Positions 23,698 to 35,747 are shown, numbered from the stretch's first letter. The stretch: 64,000 nt of DNA from Echinarachnius parma (GCA_037951105.1 JBAMJV010008053.1:1-64000), one strand, 5' to 3'. Translations and numbers: made by a program. The notes: generated by a model from the sequence alone, not told the origin.

Positions 23698-24454
23698 TGC
23701 TAGGTTTACACTATGACCCCGGCGGCCACGGCAAGCCCGTTTGCCCAAAACGTAATGCGCCGTGAGATTTTGACAAATTGTTCCTCTGTATTCAAGTTTT
23801 GTTAGGTCTTGCCAAGTTTTCTCACGGTCTATCACGGTCTACCACGGTATCCGTGACGGGCCGTGGGGGGAAGAGCCCCTTCCCCCCACGGATGGTGCGC
23901 TTACACCATGTTCCCGGCGGCCACGGCAGTCCCGTTTCAAGCCACCGTGGACAAAACGGGATGGACGTGAGACAACGCGAGGGGACGGAGTGGGCAAACG
24001 TGACTGCCGTGTATGCCGTGCCAGATTTTTAAACTGTAAGAAAATTTGCCACGGCAGTCACGGTGCGGATAAGTAGCCTAGCAGGCCTTTGTAAAACGGG
24101 GTGAACGCAACAAAACGTGACAGCTACGTAATAGGCCGTAACAAAACTTGGAGGATGTCCGTAGTAGGACGGGAAAGGACCGTGAGATGTCGCGGAATAT
24201 CTTCCCGTCCTACTACGGACAGCCTGAAAGTTTTGTTACGGCCTGTCACGTTTTGTTGCGTTCACCGCGTTTTACTACGGTCTGCTAGGTTGCCGTGGCA
24301 AATTTGTTGACAGTTTGAAAATCTGGACCAGCATACACGGCAGTCACGTTTGCCCATTCCGTCCCCATGCGTTGCCTCACGTCCATCCCGTTTTGTCCAC
24401 GGTAGTCTGAAACGGGGCTGCCGTGGCCGCCGGGGTCATAGTGTAAACCTAGCA
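23698..24454. mobile_element. Foldback element B1
   Basis: 757 bp bounded by TGCTAGGTTTACACTATG and CATAGTGTAAACCTAGCA. The interior is itself a palindrome of CCGTGGCCGCCGGG, CAAAACGGGATGGACGTGAG, AACAAAACGTGACAG and GGACGGGAAAG blocks and their reverse complements. It contains a hairpin around GGGGGGAAGAGCCCC (23868-23890). It is CpG-rich, unlike the surroundings. No protein is encoded. Confidence 0.75.
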
Positions 24455-24490
24455 TGACCACCCACGGAAGACAGAAAAATGAACACTTGA

Positions 24491-26709
24491 AAGGGCCGGT
24501 CACATTTACGGTAATGGACGTAGTTGAACGTAGTGGAGGCTAACGTAGTTGAAGGTAGTTGAACGTTCCGGCATCCGTACCGTACCGTAGTTGTCCGTAA
24601 TGCTAACTTGGTATTAACTCGGGGGAGCCGTGATCTTCGATTTAATGCTAGGTTTACACCATGTCCCCGGCGGCCACGGCAGCCCCGTTTCAGGCCACCG
24701 TGGACAAAACGGGATGGACATGAGACAACGCGGGGGGACGGAATGGGCAAACGTGACTGCCGTGTATGCCGGGCCAGATTTGTAAACTGTCAACAAATTT
24801 GCCACGGCAACCTAGCAGGCCGTAGTAAAACCGAGTGAACGCAACAAAACGTGACAGGCCGTAACACAACTTGGAGGGTGTCCGTAGTAGGACGGGAAGA
24901 CATTCCCCGACATCTCACGGTCCTTTCCCGTCCTATTACGGACAGCCTCCAAGTTTTGTTACGGCCTATTACGTACTGTCACGTTTTGTTGCGTTCACCC
25001 CGTTTTACTTTGGCCAGCTAGGCTTCTCATCCGCACCGTGACTGCCGTGGCAAATTTGTTGACAGTTTAAAAATCTGGCCCGGCATCCACGGCAATCGCG
25101 GCCTATAACGTTTGCCCATTCCGTCCCCCCGCGTTGTCTCACGTCCATCCCGTTTTGTCCACGGTGGCCTGAAACGGGGCTGCCGTGGCCACCGGGAACA
25201 TGGTGTAAACGCACCATCAGTGGGGGGAAGAGGCTCTTCCCCCCACGGCCCGTCACGGATACCGTGGTAGACCATGATAGACCGTGAGAAAACTTGGCAA
25301 GACATATAACAAAACTGGAATACAGAGGAAAAATTTGTCAAAATCTCACGGCGCACTACGTTTTGGGCAAACGGGGCTGCCGTGGCCGCCGGGGACATGG
25401 TGTAAACCTAGCAAAATATTTGAACATGTTCAAAAGAGAGGCATCCATAATGCTAACGTATACTAAACCGAAGTCTAACGTAGTCTAACGTAGTTTAACG
25501 AAGTTTGACGTAGTCTAACGTACTTCGTTACGTACTCAAACGTACCCTAGCGTACTCTAACGTACTTTACCGTGCACAAAACCAGCATCGGCACTGTTTA
25601 TTAAGCAAAAAAATCAGACACCTTTCACAGAAATGCTCTGTTTGAAAAACAAGCGCACAATGGCCGTACCACACCGCGGGCTGGCTGCACACTCCGTGCG
25701 GAGTTGCTAAATATACCTTAGTGACGTTCTTTAGCGTAGTGGCTTGCGTAGTCTACCGTACTCAAGCGTCCGTAAGCGAGCTGCACCTGCATTACCACAG
25801 TCTAGCGTAGTCTAGCGTAGTTAATCGTACTTGAACGTACTTATCTGTACTCTTCTGTGGCTCATTACCGTACCTTAACGTAGCTCAACGTATTTTAGCC
25901 TAGTTTTAAGGGCCGGTCATACTTGCGGTAATGGACGTAGTGATCCGTAGGGTAATTTAATGTGGGTCAAACGTGGTGTAAGTACGTTAAACTAGGTTAA
26001 ACTAGGTTAAACTACGTGGAACTACGTGGAACTACGTTAAGGTAAGGTGGTTGGCCACGGAAGGGTACGGATAAGTACGTTTAAGTACATTCAACTACGC
26101 TAGACTACGCTAATGTGGGTACAGCTTGCTCACGGACAGGTACGGAGTGGTACGTCTGACTACGCTTGAGTACGAGAGACTGCGGTAGCCACTACGCTGG
26201 ACTACGCTAAAGAACGTCAAACTACGGTAAATAGGAAACCCCGCACGGAGTATAACAGCCAACCGGCGGTGTGGTACGGCCATTGCGCTTGTTTTTCAAA
26301 CATAGCAGGTCTGTGAAATTTGTCTTATTTTTTTAATGAAACATGTCTGGATCAAGACTGTCGATGCTGGTGTTGTGCACGGTAGAGTACGTTAGAGTAC
26401 GCTAGAGTACATTTAAGTACGTAACGAAGTACGTTAGACTACGCTAGACTTCGTTAGACTACGTTAAACTTCGGTTTAGTAAATATTACTACGGATGCCT
26501 TGAACGTACCGCTCTTTTGAACATGTTCAAAAATTAAATCGAAGATCACGGCTCCCCCGAGTTAATACCAAGTTAGCATCACAGACAACTACGGTACGAT
26601 ACGGATGATAGTACGTTCAACTACCTTCAACTTCGTTCAAACTACGATCAACAACGTTAGCCACCACTACGTTCAACTACGTCCACTATCGCAAGTATGA
26701 CTGGCCCTT
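24491..26709. mobile_element. Foldback element L, carrying B2
   Basis: Begins AAGGGCCGGTCACATTTACGG and ends CGCAAGTATGACTGGCCCTT. The arms are built of short variants of TAGACTACGTTAA / TTAACGTAGTCTA and fold around about 25900. B2 (24646-25413) lies in the left arm; the right arm shows the same site unoccupied near 26535. Confidence 0.65.
24646..25413. mobile_element. Foldback element B2, nested in L
   Basis: 768 bp, same family as B1 but in opposite orientation, bounded by TGCTAGGTTTACACCATG and its inverse. It splits the phrase GATTTAATTTTTGAACATG, which is intact at 26868-26889 and, inverted, at about 26518-26540. Target duplication not clear. Confidence 0.75.
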
Positions 26710-28130
26710 AAAGGGCCCTTAGTGGACGTAGTTGAACGTAGTGGAGGCTAACGTAGTTGAAGGTAGTTGAACGTAGTTGAAAGTAGTTGAACGTACTGGC
26801 ATCCTTACCGTACCGTAGTTGTCCGTGATGCTAACTTGGTGTTAACTCAGTAGAGCCGTGATCTTCGATTTAATTTTTGAACATGTTCAAAAGAGCGGTA
26901 CGTTCAAGGCATCCGTAGTAATATTTACTAAACCGAAGTTTAATTTTTGAACATGTTCAAAAGAGCGGTACGTAAAGGGTCGCTCATACTTGCGGTAGTG
27001 GACGTAGTTGAACGTAGTGGTGGCTAACGTTGTTGATCGTAGTTGAACGAAGTTGAAAGTAGTTGAACGTACTAGCATCCGTATCGTACCGTAGTTGTCT
27101 GTGATGCTAACTTGGTATTAACTCGGGGGAGCCGTGATCTTCGATTTAATTTTTGAACATGTTCAAAAGAGCGGTACGTTAAAGGAATCCGTAGTAATAA
27201 CGAACTAAACCGAAGTTTAATGTAGTCTAACGTAGTCTAACGAAGTCTAGCGTAGTCTAACGTACTTTGTTACGTACTTAAATGGGTTACAGTCCGTTAT
27301 TCCGAAGGTTCGTTATTCCGAAGGTTCAGTTATTCCGAAGGTTCGTTATTCCGAAGGTTCGTTATTCCGAAAGTTCGTTATTCCGAAGGTTCGTTATTCC
27401 GAAGGTTCGTTATTCTGAAGGTTCGTTATTCCGAAGGTTCGTTATTCCGAAGGTTCGTTGATCCGAAAATAAAATCGGGTTCGTTATTCCGAAGGTTCGT
27501 TATTCCGAAGGTTCGTTATTCCGAAGGTTCGTTGATCCGAAAATAAAATCGGGTTCGTTATTCCGAAAATTAAATCGGGCTTGTTATAATACTATAGTTT
27601 GTGTTTTTTTTATTTAATTTACAGCCTGCATTAAGCATAGCCCTCCCCCTTTCCCTCCCTTGGCCAGACCAATCAAACATTTAAGTTTATTTTATCTCTT
27701 TATATGAAATTATAGCATTATAACAAACCCAAATTCATTTTCGGATTAACGAACCGGATTTCATTTTAGGATTAGCGAACCTTCGGAATAACGAACCCTC
27801 GGAATAACGGACCTTCGGAATAACGAACCTTCGGAATAACGAACCCGATTTCATTTTTAGGAATAGCGAACCTTCGGAATAACGAACCTTCGGAATAACG
27901 AACCTTCGGAATATCGAACCTTCGGAATAACGAACCTTCGGAATAACGAACCTTCGGAATAATGCAACAAATGTTCGGATTAACGAACCCTATTTCATTT
28001 TCGGATTAACGAACACTCAGGTATAGGAAATTTGCGTGTTCGGAATAACGAACCTTCGGAATAACGAACCTTCGGAATAACGAACCGCACCCCTTAAATG
28101 TACTCTAGCGTACTCTAACGCACTTTACCA
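26710..28130. mobile_element. Further L-family arm, split by element M
   Basis: Repeats of GTGGACGTAGTTGAACGTAG, TTGAACATGTTCAAAAGAGC and AACGTAGTCTAACG like the left arm of L, in at least two partial units (26710 and 26966). It is interrupted at 27284 by M, resumes at 28100 (GTACTCTAGCGTACTCTAACG) and is truncated near 28130. Confidence 0.6.
27284..28093. mobile_element. Element M: foldback with tandem 16-mer arms
   Basis: 810 bp flanked by TTAAAT at 27278-27283 and 28094-28099. Left arm is about 14 units of GTTCGTTATTCCGAAG, some as GTTGATCCGAAAATAAAATC. The right arm is the reverse complement array. The centre (about 27590-27740) is unique and AT-rich. The uninterrupted target is seen, inverted, at 26405-26425 (GAGTACATTTAAGTACG), with one copy of the hexamer. 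No spacers are present, so it is not a CRISPR array. Confidence 0.8.
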
Positions 28131-28840
28131 TATAATAAATAACAAACGACTATGTATTTTTGAAAAAGGGCTGTTATCATTCATAAATTGTACACTCAGT
28201 TTTTCATTACATCGCAAAACAATTATTTTGTGCAAAACTCAACTATCCCTTCAGTAGCTCGCCTGGATACGCATCCGATGTTAAATCATGGATGTTTAAA
28301 TCCCGTCCCCCTCTCTTTTAATTAAAAGGGATTGATCAACGTATGATGTAATTATTTGATTTAGACAGTCATTGGGACGCAATTGTTTGTACAGTGAATA
28401 CAAACAAAACTTGGTATGTCCGCTGTGCTGAGTGATCGAATTATGTTCAATGCAAAAGGTCTGCCACTCCTACTTTACTAGCTTACCATCTACAATATCC
28501 TTTTAAATTGGTAATTTGACAATGCAATTATGTGCGTGGATTCCCATTATACCATATTGAGACCTGACTAATCATTCGACATTCAATTACACATTTATGT
28601 TGCACACTCATTTGTTTCTTAATTAACATTGACTTATTAATGTAATTATTTGGTTTCTTTGCCCAGTTCGGACACAACTGTTCTACACCCGTCCGTCTGG
28701 GTCACTATTAATAGTGCAACATGAGCCAATGCCGTATAACAAAAAGAGAGATTCATTTACCACATCCACGTAAATACTCTTGTCTGCATTAAAATGTTGG
28801 CAAGCATTGAAAAGGGTTTCTGGGAATGACCACCATTAAT
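28131..28840. other. Truncated rep-A end, then unrecognised sequence
   Basis: About 28140-28250 resembles the inner end of rep-A (GGGCTGTTATCATTC, ACACTCAGTTTTTCATTAC, AACTATCCCTTCAG). From 28260 to 28840 I recognise nothing. Confidence 0.4.
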
Positions 28841-28850
28841 AGGCCCCTGT

Positions 28851-28920
28851 GACTCTACGGTTAGAGCACCGGTCTAGCAATCCGTAGGTCTAGGGTTCGA
28901 TTCCTGGCGAAGCCCACTTT
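28851..28920 (+). other. tRNA-like sequence, probably pseudo-tRNA or SINE head
   Basis: Has a D-arm-like CTCTACGGTTAGAG, an anticodon-loop-like CTAGCAA and a perfect B box GGTTCGATTCC, and ends GAAGCCCA. The 5' side does not pair with the 3' acceptor strand and the T stem is poor, so a working tRNA is unlikely. Its end resembles that of the tRNA-like sequence at 48200. Confidence 0.5.
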
Positions 28921-29113
28921 TCTTTGCAAATTTATTTTGTAATTAATTGTTCTCTTGTCTTTTCCATCCATGAAGAGTGAAACGAATATGCTTTTGCTAT
29001 TATATTTTCTGCCTCATAAAACGATCTGTATTATTTTGTGATATATTGCAACAAAATACTGAGCGTTAATACAGTGAGAGTTGGGAGTCGATCATATCAT
29101 ACAGAAGGGTTAA

Positions 29114-29643
29114 AGGGGTAGTACAGTTTGTGTTAAATTGAATTTTATTAACCAAAACCTGCAAACAATACAAACTATTGGTTATAACTCCACCAAGCTC
29201 GAAAGGTATAACAATTTACAAACAACTAAGTAAAAAGCCTGTTATCATTCAAAAAGAGTCGTTAAAACACAAGAGGGCGCTCTCTTAAATCGCATTGGTT
29301 TCAAATAGTTTGCATAAACAAATTGTGCATGAGATGTTTTATTAAAATAATGATAAATAGAGAGATGATCAACAACTATTTAAAACCCTTTTTTGTAATT
29401 TTTAAAAAGTGTAAGCAATTTATAATTTGTTTCAACGGCTGGTTAAAAATTATCGAATTATTGTGGGCACTACAATAATTTACAAATGGTTTATATTTAT
29501 GGATATTTTAGCCGTCTCTGAAGCGATTGTTATCAAACAAAGTTGATTATGTCATTAAAGTTGTGTGCTCTTCCAAAGTTTACACTCAGTTTGTCATTAC
29601 CTCACAAAAAGTTATTTCTTGAAGCGCCCTCTGAACTACCCCT
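29114..29643. mobile_element. rep-A copy, TTAA-flanked, inverted orientation
   Basis: 530 bp between TTAA at 29110-29113 and 29644-29647. It starts AGGGGTAGTACAGTTTG, passes ACAAGAGGGCGCTC and ends GAACTACCCCT. Orientation is opposite to the TRIM intron copies. Confidence 0.8.
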
Positions 29644-29647
29644 TTAA

Positions 29648-29868
29648 AGCTTCGTTTCCATTAGAGTGAACTTTTGCGGCGAATTTTTTTTCACAGCGAA
29701 TTATTGAAAAAATCGCTCTCAGGAGCGATTTGAAAATTCGCTTGCGAGTATTCGCCATGTAATATGAATAACATAATTTAAATAATATATGAATAACACC
29801 AATTTGGTCCGTGCGAATGTTCGCGGCGGAAATTCGCCGCGGAAATTCGCTGTAATGGAAACGCAGCT
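29648..29868. mobile_element. 221-bp MITE with TAA target, Harbinger-like
   Basis: Ends AGCTTCGTTTCCATTA and TAATGGAAACGCAGCT, flanked by TAA at 29645-29647 and 29869-29871. A 3-bp TAA/TTA target is typical of PIF/Harbinger. It landed exactly on the TTAA bordering the rep-A copy. The interior has GCGGCGAATTT and GAAATTCGCCGC inverted blocks. Confidence 0.7.
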
Positions 29869-29871
29869 TAA

Positions 29872-30009
29872 AGCGTAAATAACATTTTCTTCTTCTGCGT
29901 CATGTTCGCTGAATGGAGTATAGTCGACCATGACACTCAGTCTGTCATGAACACCATTATGTTATTATGTGTTGCATGGGGTATTATACAGTCAACCACG
30001 TCACTCATA
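29872..30009. other. No feature recognised
   Basis: Short unrecognised spacer, including a near-duplicated GTCAACCACGTCACTCA / GTCGACCATGACACTCA phrase. Confidence 0.3.
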
Positions 30010-30360
30010 GGGTGACAGCATGAAAAAACATCACTTTCTTTTGTGTTTTCGTTTTTTTTTCCCCGCAAGGCCTGCCAAAATATGGAAATGCATTTAATAT
30101 CATTCCAACACCGGATCCGTTTCTCGCATGTTACTTGACCATCCTGACTATCCTCATTGTTACATTATTTATTTATTTTGTTTTATCTATGGTGAATATG
30201 GCAACCAGGGAGTTAAGACGTCAACAACATTACTTTCTTTTGCATTTGCGTTTTCGCTTTTTATTTTTTCCCCAAGGCCTGCCAAAATATGGAAATGCAT
30301 TTAATATCATTCGAATACCGGATCTGTTTCTTGCATGTCACTTAACCATCCTCACTAAAT
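30010..30360. repeat. Two-copy direct duplication, about 208 bp apart
   Basis: CCTGCCAAAATATGGAAATG followed by ATTTAATATCATTC and ACCGGATC occurs at about 30068 and 30276, together with the T-rich lead-in and TGACCATCCT / TAACCATCCT. The copies are about 90 percent alike by eye. No coding content. Confidence 0.7.
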
Positions 30361-31479
30361 CCCCTCATAAGTGTCAACGTGGAACCGATGCAGATACCAA
30401 GGGAACCGAGTGCTTCTTTATTTCCTAATATCGGTTTATAATTACCCCCCAAATATTAACCCCCGTCAAATTGGAGATAGCGTAGCTCCTTGGCCTAAGC
30501 GTTCTTATAATCTGCGAATCCGTATAGTGCCGGTGCTGCTTGCGTTGTCATCGATGCGCCACTATGCCGCCAAATAGCCTAGAAAATCATCCATAATATG
30601 ATTTATACCAATGATACCCCGAATGGAATACGCCCCGTGCGGTTTGACTTGACTAGCATGTCACACTTTTAATCGCACCATTTTTTTTTAATGGCCTGTA
30701 ACGTGAAACATCCACTATAAAGAGATGGTGTTTTGGCGGTGTGATTTCGTCGCTATCTATATCAACCCATCCGTCCGTCGTCAGCCTTTTAATGTGCATT
30801 CTTGCACGAGCCCGACCTAGTTTGTGTCGCTTATATACCCAAAAGAAGCGACGCCACTCATGGTAATATCCATAAGGCTAGAAATTAGCTCCGGCCCACT
30901 ATGGCCTGGGCCACTAAATATGTGCCACATTTGCAATTCATATGGATTACCCAACTATATTTCGAATTTATACATGGATATTAGGGACAACGACATAACT
31001 CCACTAAGAGTATAAACCAAGAGCGACGAATGCCATTGTGTTGGAATGGTGGAGGATTAGCCATGAATGCATATGAATAGAGATATCACCAATCCTGCTG
31101 ATAAACTAATCCTTTTTTTGTTGTTTTTTGGTACAGTTATGGTTAACAATTTAGTAATTAGCAACATTTTTCAAGAATGAGTCAATGGACAACGACACCC
31201 GGACAAAGAAATGTTTTCGCTTCAGTATATCATTATATATATGACAAATCATCTCTGAAGGTCAAGAAATGAGAAAAAACGTGGCTTTTTGAAGATGCCG
31301 ATTACTTTATTATGTACAAGCTTGAAATTGGCAACGCGCTCTGACACACGTGTGGACAATTTCCCATGATGTTTGAATTACACAATTCTCATTTGTATTC
31401 TTTATTTCTTTATATTCATATCTTATCCATTTCCCAACCCAACTATAATGTTGTTAAGAAATGTTTTTGCCCCTAAAAA
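30361..31479. other. No feature recognised
   Basis: About 1.1 kb of apparently unique DNA. Open frames are short and have no recognisable domain. Confidence 0.35.
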
Positions 31480-32570
31480 TATTAAATTCCTAAATGTCCT
31501 AAATCAACACACTATTATACAGTTTGAACGAATCGTTAGGCACTGAAAGTTAAACTTACTTCATATCCACGATAGATAACTGATTATTTTCTTTTGTATC
31601 TTTGTATTCATATTTGTTTTCATTTTCTGATCTCGCTGTAATTATAGGTGACTGAATGAATTCGCACCTAGAATATTGAATGCCTAAATGTCCTATATCA
31701 ACACAATATAACACAGTTTGAACGAAGCGTTAGGCGCTCCAAGCTAAACTTACTTCATATTCACTTTAGATAACTGATCATTTTCTTTTTGTATCTTTAT
31801 ATTCATATTTGTTTTAATTTTTTGATCTCGCTATAATTATAGGTGACTGAATTAATTCGCACCTAAAATATTGAATGCCGAAATGTCTTAAATCAACACA
31901 CTATTGTACAGTTTGAATGAGGCGTTAGGCGCTCCAAGCTAAACTTTCTTCATATCCATGGTAGATAACTGATTTTTTTTTTCTGTATCTTTATATTGAT
32001 ATTTGTTTTAATTTTCTGATCTCGCTATAATTAGTTAGGTGAATGAATGAATTCGCTCCTAAAATATTGCATGCCTAAATGTCCTAAATCAACACACTAT
32101 TATACAGTTTGAACGAAGCGTTAGGCGCTCCAAGCTAAACTTACTTCATATCCACGATAGATAACTGATAACTTTCTGTTTGTATCTTTATATTGATATT
32201 TGTTTTAATTTTCTGATCTCGCTATAATTAGTTAGGTGAATGAATGAATTCGCTCCTAAAATATTGCATGCCTAAATGTCCTAAATCAACACACTATTAT
32301 ACAGTTTGAACGAAGCGTTAGGCGCTCCAAGCTAAACTTAGTTCATATCCACGACATATAGATAACTGATAACTTTCTTTTTGTATCTTTATATTGATAT
32401 TTGTTTTCATTTTCTGATCTCGCTATAATTAGGTGAATTCATGAATTCGCCCCTAAAATATTGAATGCCGAAATGTCCTAATTCAACACACCATTGTACA
32501 GTTTGAATGAAGCGTTAGGCGCTCCAAGCTAAACTATTAGTTCATATCCACTGCAGATAACGGAGAGATA
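31480..32570. repeat. Satellite-like tandem array, unit about 195 bp, six copies
   Basis: Each unit has CCTAAATGTCCTAAATCAAC, CAGTTTGAACGAAGCGTTAG, GCGCTCCAAGCTAAACTTAC and TTCTGATCTCGCTATAATTA. Unit starts are near 31490, 31681, 31876, 32071, 32270 and 32467. Units 4 and 5 are the most alike, which suggests recent unequal exchange there. No dyad or coding frame stands out. Confidence 0.9.
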
Positions 32571-32905
32571 TTATCTGTTCTGTTCATGTCAAAATAGAGC
32601 TGGGTAAAGTAGATTATTTAAATTTAGTTTCTGATTGCTGAAATGTGTCTCTCTTCAAACTATGTATGGTTCGAGTGAGAAAAAACAAACACAATCAGAC
32701 TTCTATTCAAAGCTCTCTATCTAATATAGATACATCTCACATTATAATTAGTATTATTATCATCATAACTTAGAATTGTAGACAACCGCTGTGAGTGCGT
32801 ACCATGACGCAATCATAATTGCAATCAAGCTGGACACTCAACTGCTTCAACTGCCCATCTCATTAGGATTATTATAACCCCTAAAGGCTCGCAAGAAAAA
32901 AATAA
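32571..32905. other. No feature recognised
   Basis: AT-rich spacer between the satellite array and the element at 32912. Confidence 0.3.
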
Positions 32906-32911
32906 TTATCA

Positions 32912-33181
32912 TCATAGGCGTACCCCGGAATTTTTCAAGGGTAGGAGGGGGGGGGGGTTATTTCGTCGGCCAAAATTGTCGAGGCCGAGACCGAGACCAC
33001 TTTTTAAGTTGTGTCCTCGGGGGCCGAGACCATTGGTAATGATGGTCGAGACCGCTAAAAAGTGGACTCGAGACCTGTTAAAAGTGGTAAAGGGGGGTTC
33101 AAACCACAAAACAGTCATGTTTTCATCAAAAGGGGGGAGGGGGGTTGAACCCCTTCCCCCCTCCCCTGGGTATGCCTATGA
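32912..33181. mobile_element. 270-bp element with 6-bp target duplication
   Basis: Inverted ends TCATAGGCGTACCC and GGGTATGCCTATGA, flanked by TTATCA at 32906-32911 and 33182-33187. The interior is rich in CCGAGACC repeats (CGAGGCCGAGACCGAGACCA) and G/C runs. Superfamily unclear. Confidence 0.75.
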
Positions 33182-33420
33182 TTATCAACCATACCTGCTG
33201 AGTAATGCCAGTCGAAGGTTGCGACATTTTCATGATTATACGGTTCGCTTGCTGGGTGAAATGCAGTAGGGTACGTAGGAGGAATGAGGTGGAAGAGGTT
33301 GGATGCGGGGTGGGTGAGGGATATATTGCATTCATTGCCTGTCCTTTACAACTATTAATTGTCTTCCCTGTCGTATACCCACTTACAATCAGATAAATAT
33401 ACAATATACGAATACTAATA
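33182..33420. other. No feature recognised
   Basis: Spacer with a purine-rich strand (GAGGAATGAGGTGGAAGAGG). No gene. Confidence 0.3.
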
Positions 33421-33505
<85 letters not shown>

Positions 33506-33514
33506 ACGACTACG

Positions 33515-33563
<49 letters not shown>

Positions 33564-33600
33564 AAAAGTAGCAATCATCACCATTATTATTATAATCATC

Positions 33601-33696
<96 letters not shown>

Positions 33697-33735
33697 GTCA
33701 AAAACTAGCTCCACGCCCCCCCCCCCCCCCCCGTG
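33421..33735. repeat. (TAC)n / (TACGAC)n and (ATC)n microsatellites, poly-C
   Basis: About 33421-33562 is TAC repeats with a block of TACGAC, about 33600-33700 is ATC repeats, and 33716-33732 is poly-C. Ser-rich frames through these are artefacts. Confidence 0.95.
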
Positions 33736-34205
33736 TTTACCATGGCTACGCCTAACTTGATCTTATACTGGAGTTAAATTTGCCTCCCTTCGTCAATTTA
33801 TAGTATAAAGAATAGATCGCCGGGGGTGATAAGGTTTGATACAGTCGGTTGACGAGGGCAGCTCCCCCACTGCAATAATTCATTATAACCGCGTGCAATT
33901 AGACAACACGTGGTTTATGCGTCGAGAGATTCAAGAACACGATCGTTATCGAGAAGGGGAAAACAGAATGATATAGATGGCAATGGAAATACACTCGTAT
34001 GGAGGAAGAAAGTGGGTATGAAATGAACAGCAGGCAATTATTTAATGGTTAAACTAGATCAAATAATGATATGTGACGGCCATCTCAAATCCCACGATAA
34101 GTCGAATAACTGAATTATGAACTATAACTTATACAAGAACACAAGAAGAGAAAATGAGATGGGAAGAGTGAGGACGTGAGGTAAGGGAGTGGAGATGAGA
34201 GGGAG
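33736..34205. other. No feature recognised
   Basis: Mostly unique sequence. ATGGCTACGCC near 33741 resembles repeat ends seen elsewhere in the window. Confidence 0.3.
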
Positions 34206-34350
34206 GGTAGAGAGTTGGAGAGATAGAAAGAGAGTTGCAGAGATAGACAGAGAGTTGGAGAGATAGACAGAGATTTGGAGAGATAGACAGAGAGTTGGTG
34301 AGATAGCCAGAGAAGCGGGAGACCGAAAGAGAGACAGAGGGGGAGACAGG
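34205..34350. repeat. GA-rich minisatellite, unit about 20 bp
   Basis: About five to six units of GATAGACAGAGAGTTGGAGA with substitutions. Confidence 0.8.
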
Positions 34351-34580
34351 GTCGATATTGAAAAGAGGAGATTCGAATCACACGCCCCTCGAGTCCCCGA
34401 GTAATTTATTTCCTTTGCTCGCAACGCCCCGCTTCATTGCACCCCGATGATTCTTCGTGAGTAGCCTCATAATTATCGCGCTCCATCATATTCCTATTCG
34501 GAACACATGACAGTCCCATGCACCGTTCGGATCTCCGTGTATCTGATTTGGTTTGTTTTTGTGTTGCGTGAATGCCTTAA

Positions 34581-34923
34581 AGGGTCTTAGTAACATTGTC
34601 CAAATCCTCAAAATCCAATTGGAGTTCTAGTGGTTCCCTCATACCTTGTTGTATTCGTATTAACAATAAAAGCATGGGACAGGTTTCGGTTTTCAAATTT
34701 CCCATTCGTTAAAAAGATATTTACGATTGAAGTGTTCAGATGTCAAATTATCCACTGGACCTCGAAAAGCGTGTACAAAGTGAATGCAATGAGTTAGTGA
34801 ATATCACTTTGCATTTTTGCTATAACGTTCATGACTTGACATTGTCACACACCACACAGCGGACATATCAACAATACACATTGTATCAACCACTCATCAC
34901 TTGCACAAAGTTACTAGATCCCT
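34581..34923. mobile_element. rep-C, full-length TTAA-flanked MITE
   Basis: 343 bp between TTAA at 34577-34580 and 34924-34927, with ends AGGGTCTTAGTAACATTG and AAAGTTACTAGATCCCT. The interior includes AAAGCATGGGACAGGTTTCG and GATATTTACGATTGAAGTG. Other copies are at 36937, 41839, 43643, 46030, 54907, 55948 and 61071. Confidence 0.85.
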
Positions 34924-35747
34924 TTAAAGCGAAACAATAACAATTGTTTCTGGAAAGACTGCAACATATTCGCTTGTATCCCCAACCATAAGAAATAATG
35001 TATTAATATGTTTGGATCAATCGTATTCGAAACACATCCTACCGTTCGGATATCGGTGTGTCTCATTTTGTGAGCGAGTGCATTAAAGCGAAACAATAAT
35101 GTTTGCCTTGTACTCCTTCTTACCAAAACTGCGAAATATCCGCTTGTATCACCGACCATATACAATACTTATTATATCCCTCATAAGACTATTCTAGCCA
35201 TGTGATTGGTCGAAACGCCGTCACGTGTTCAAGTATAATTTCTCCCATCAAATCCCAACCTCATATAGTACTTTTGTACAGTACCTTTTTTGTCGAGGAC
35301 AACGAACTTTTTGGCCCTGCCTCGGGTGTTATAGTAAATTGCTGATACGCATGTAGTCTCATAGGGCACGTTGTTAACAACCTCTAAATTAGGAATCAGC
35401 GAACGTTTACAACCGACTTCTTTTGTTCCCATGACAACCCAGAACGCAGCATCAGCCAATGCGAACGCTTGTGGCCGCGCTAGTACGCGTGTGCGCGTTA
35501 GTGCGCAGAAAGGTAGCGCGCTGGTGCGCAAAGTTAACGCGCCGTTACGCTGAATAGACAATGGTATAAGCGTCTTAGCCTTTTTAATCATAAATCGTGT
35601 TTATGTGCAGGATTGACAAAATGAAAATAAAAGACTCGATCAATTGCTCAATATTCCAAACGTTTGAGTCCTTTGTGTTAGTTATAGGTCGCTTGTGATC
35701 AAAATAATATGAGGGATATAAACCAAATAACCAATTCTCCTTACTCG

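Noticed and set aside
27293-28090. CRISPR-like regular repeats
   Set aside because: The 16-mers are contiguous with no variable spacers, appear in both orientations, and lie in a eukaryotic foldback element.
28851-28920. Functional tRNA-Ala(AGC)
   Set aside because: The 5' side does not pair with the 3' acceptor strand; only the B box and D arm are convincing.
33389-33574. Ser/Arg-rich protein on the minus strand
   Set aside because: It is the translation of the TAC/TACGAC repeat.
34115-34424. Ser/Leu-rich minus-strand protein
   Set aside because: It reads through the 20-bp GA-rich minisatellite.
35229-35591. 120-codon minus-strand gene
   Set aside because: It lies in the GCGC-rich arm of foldback element N and shows no recognisable motif.
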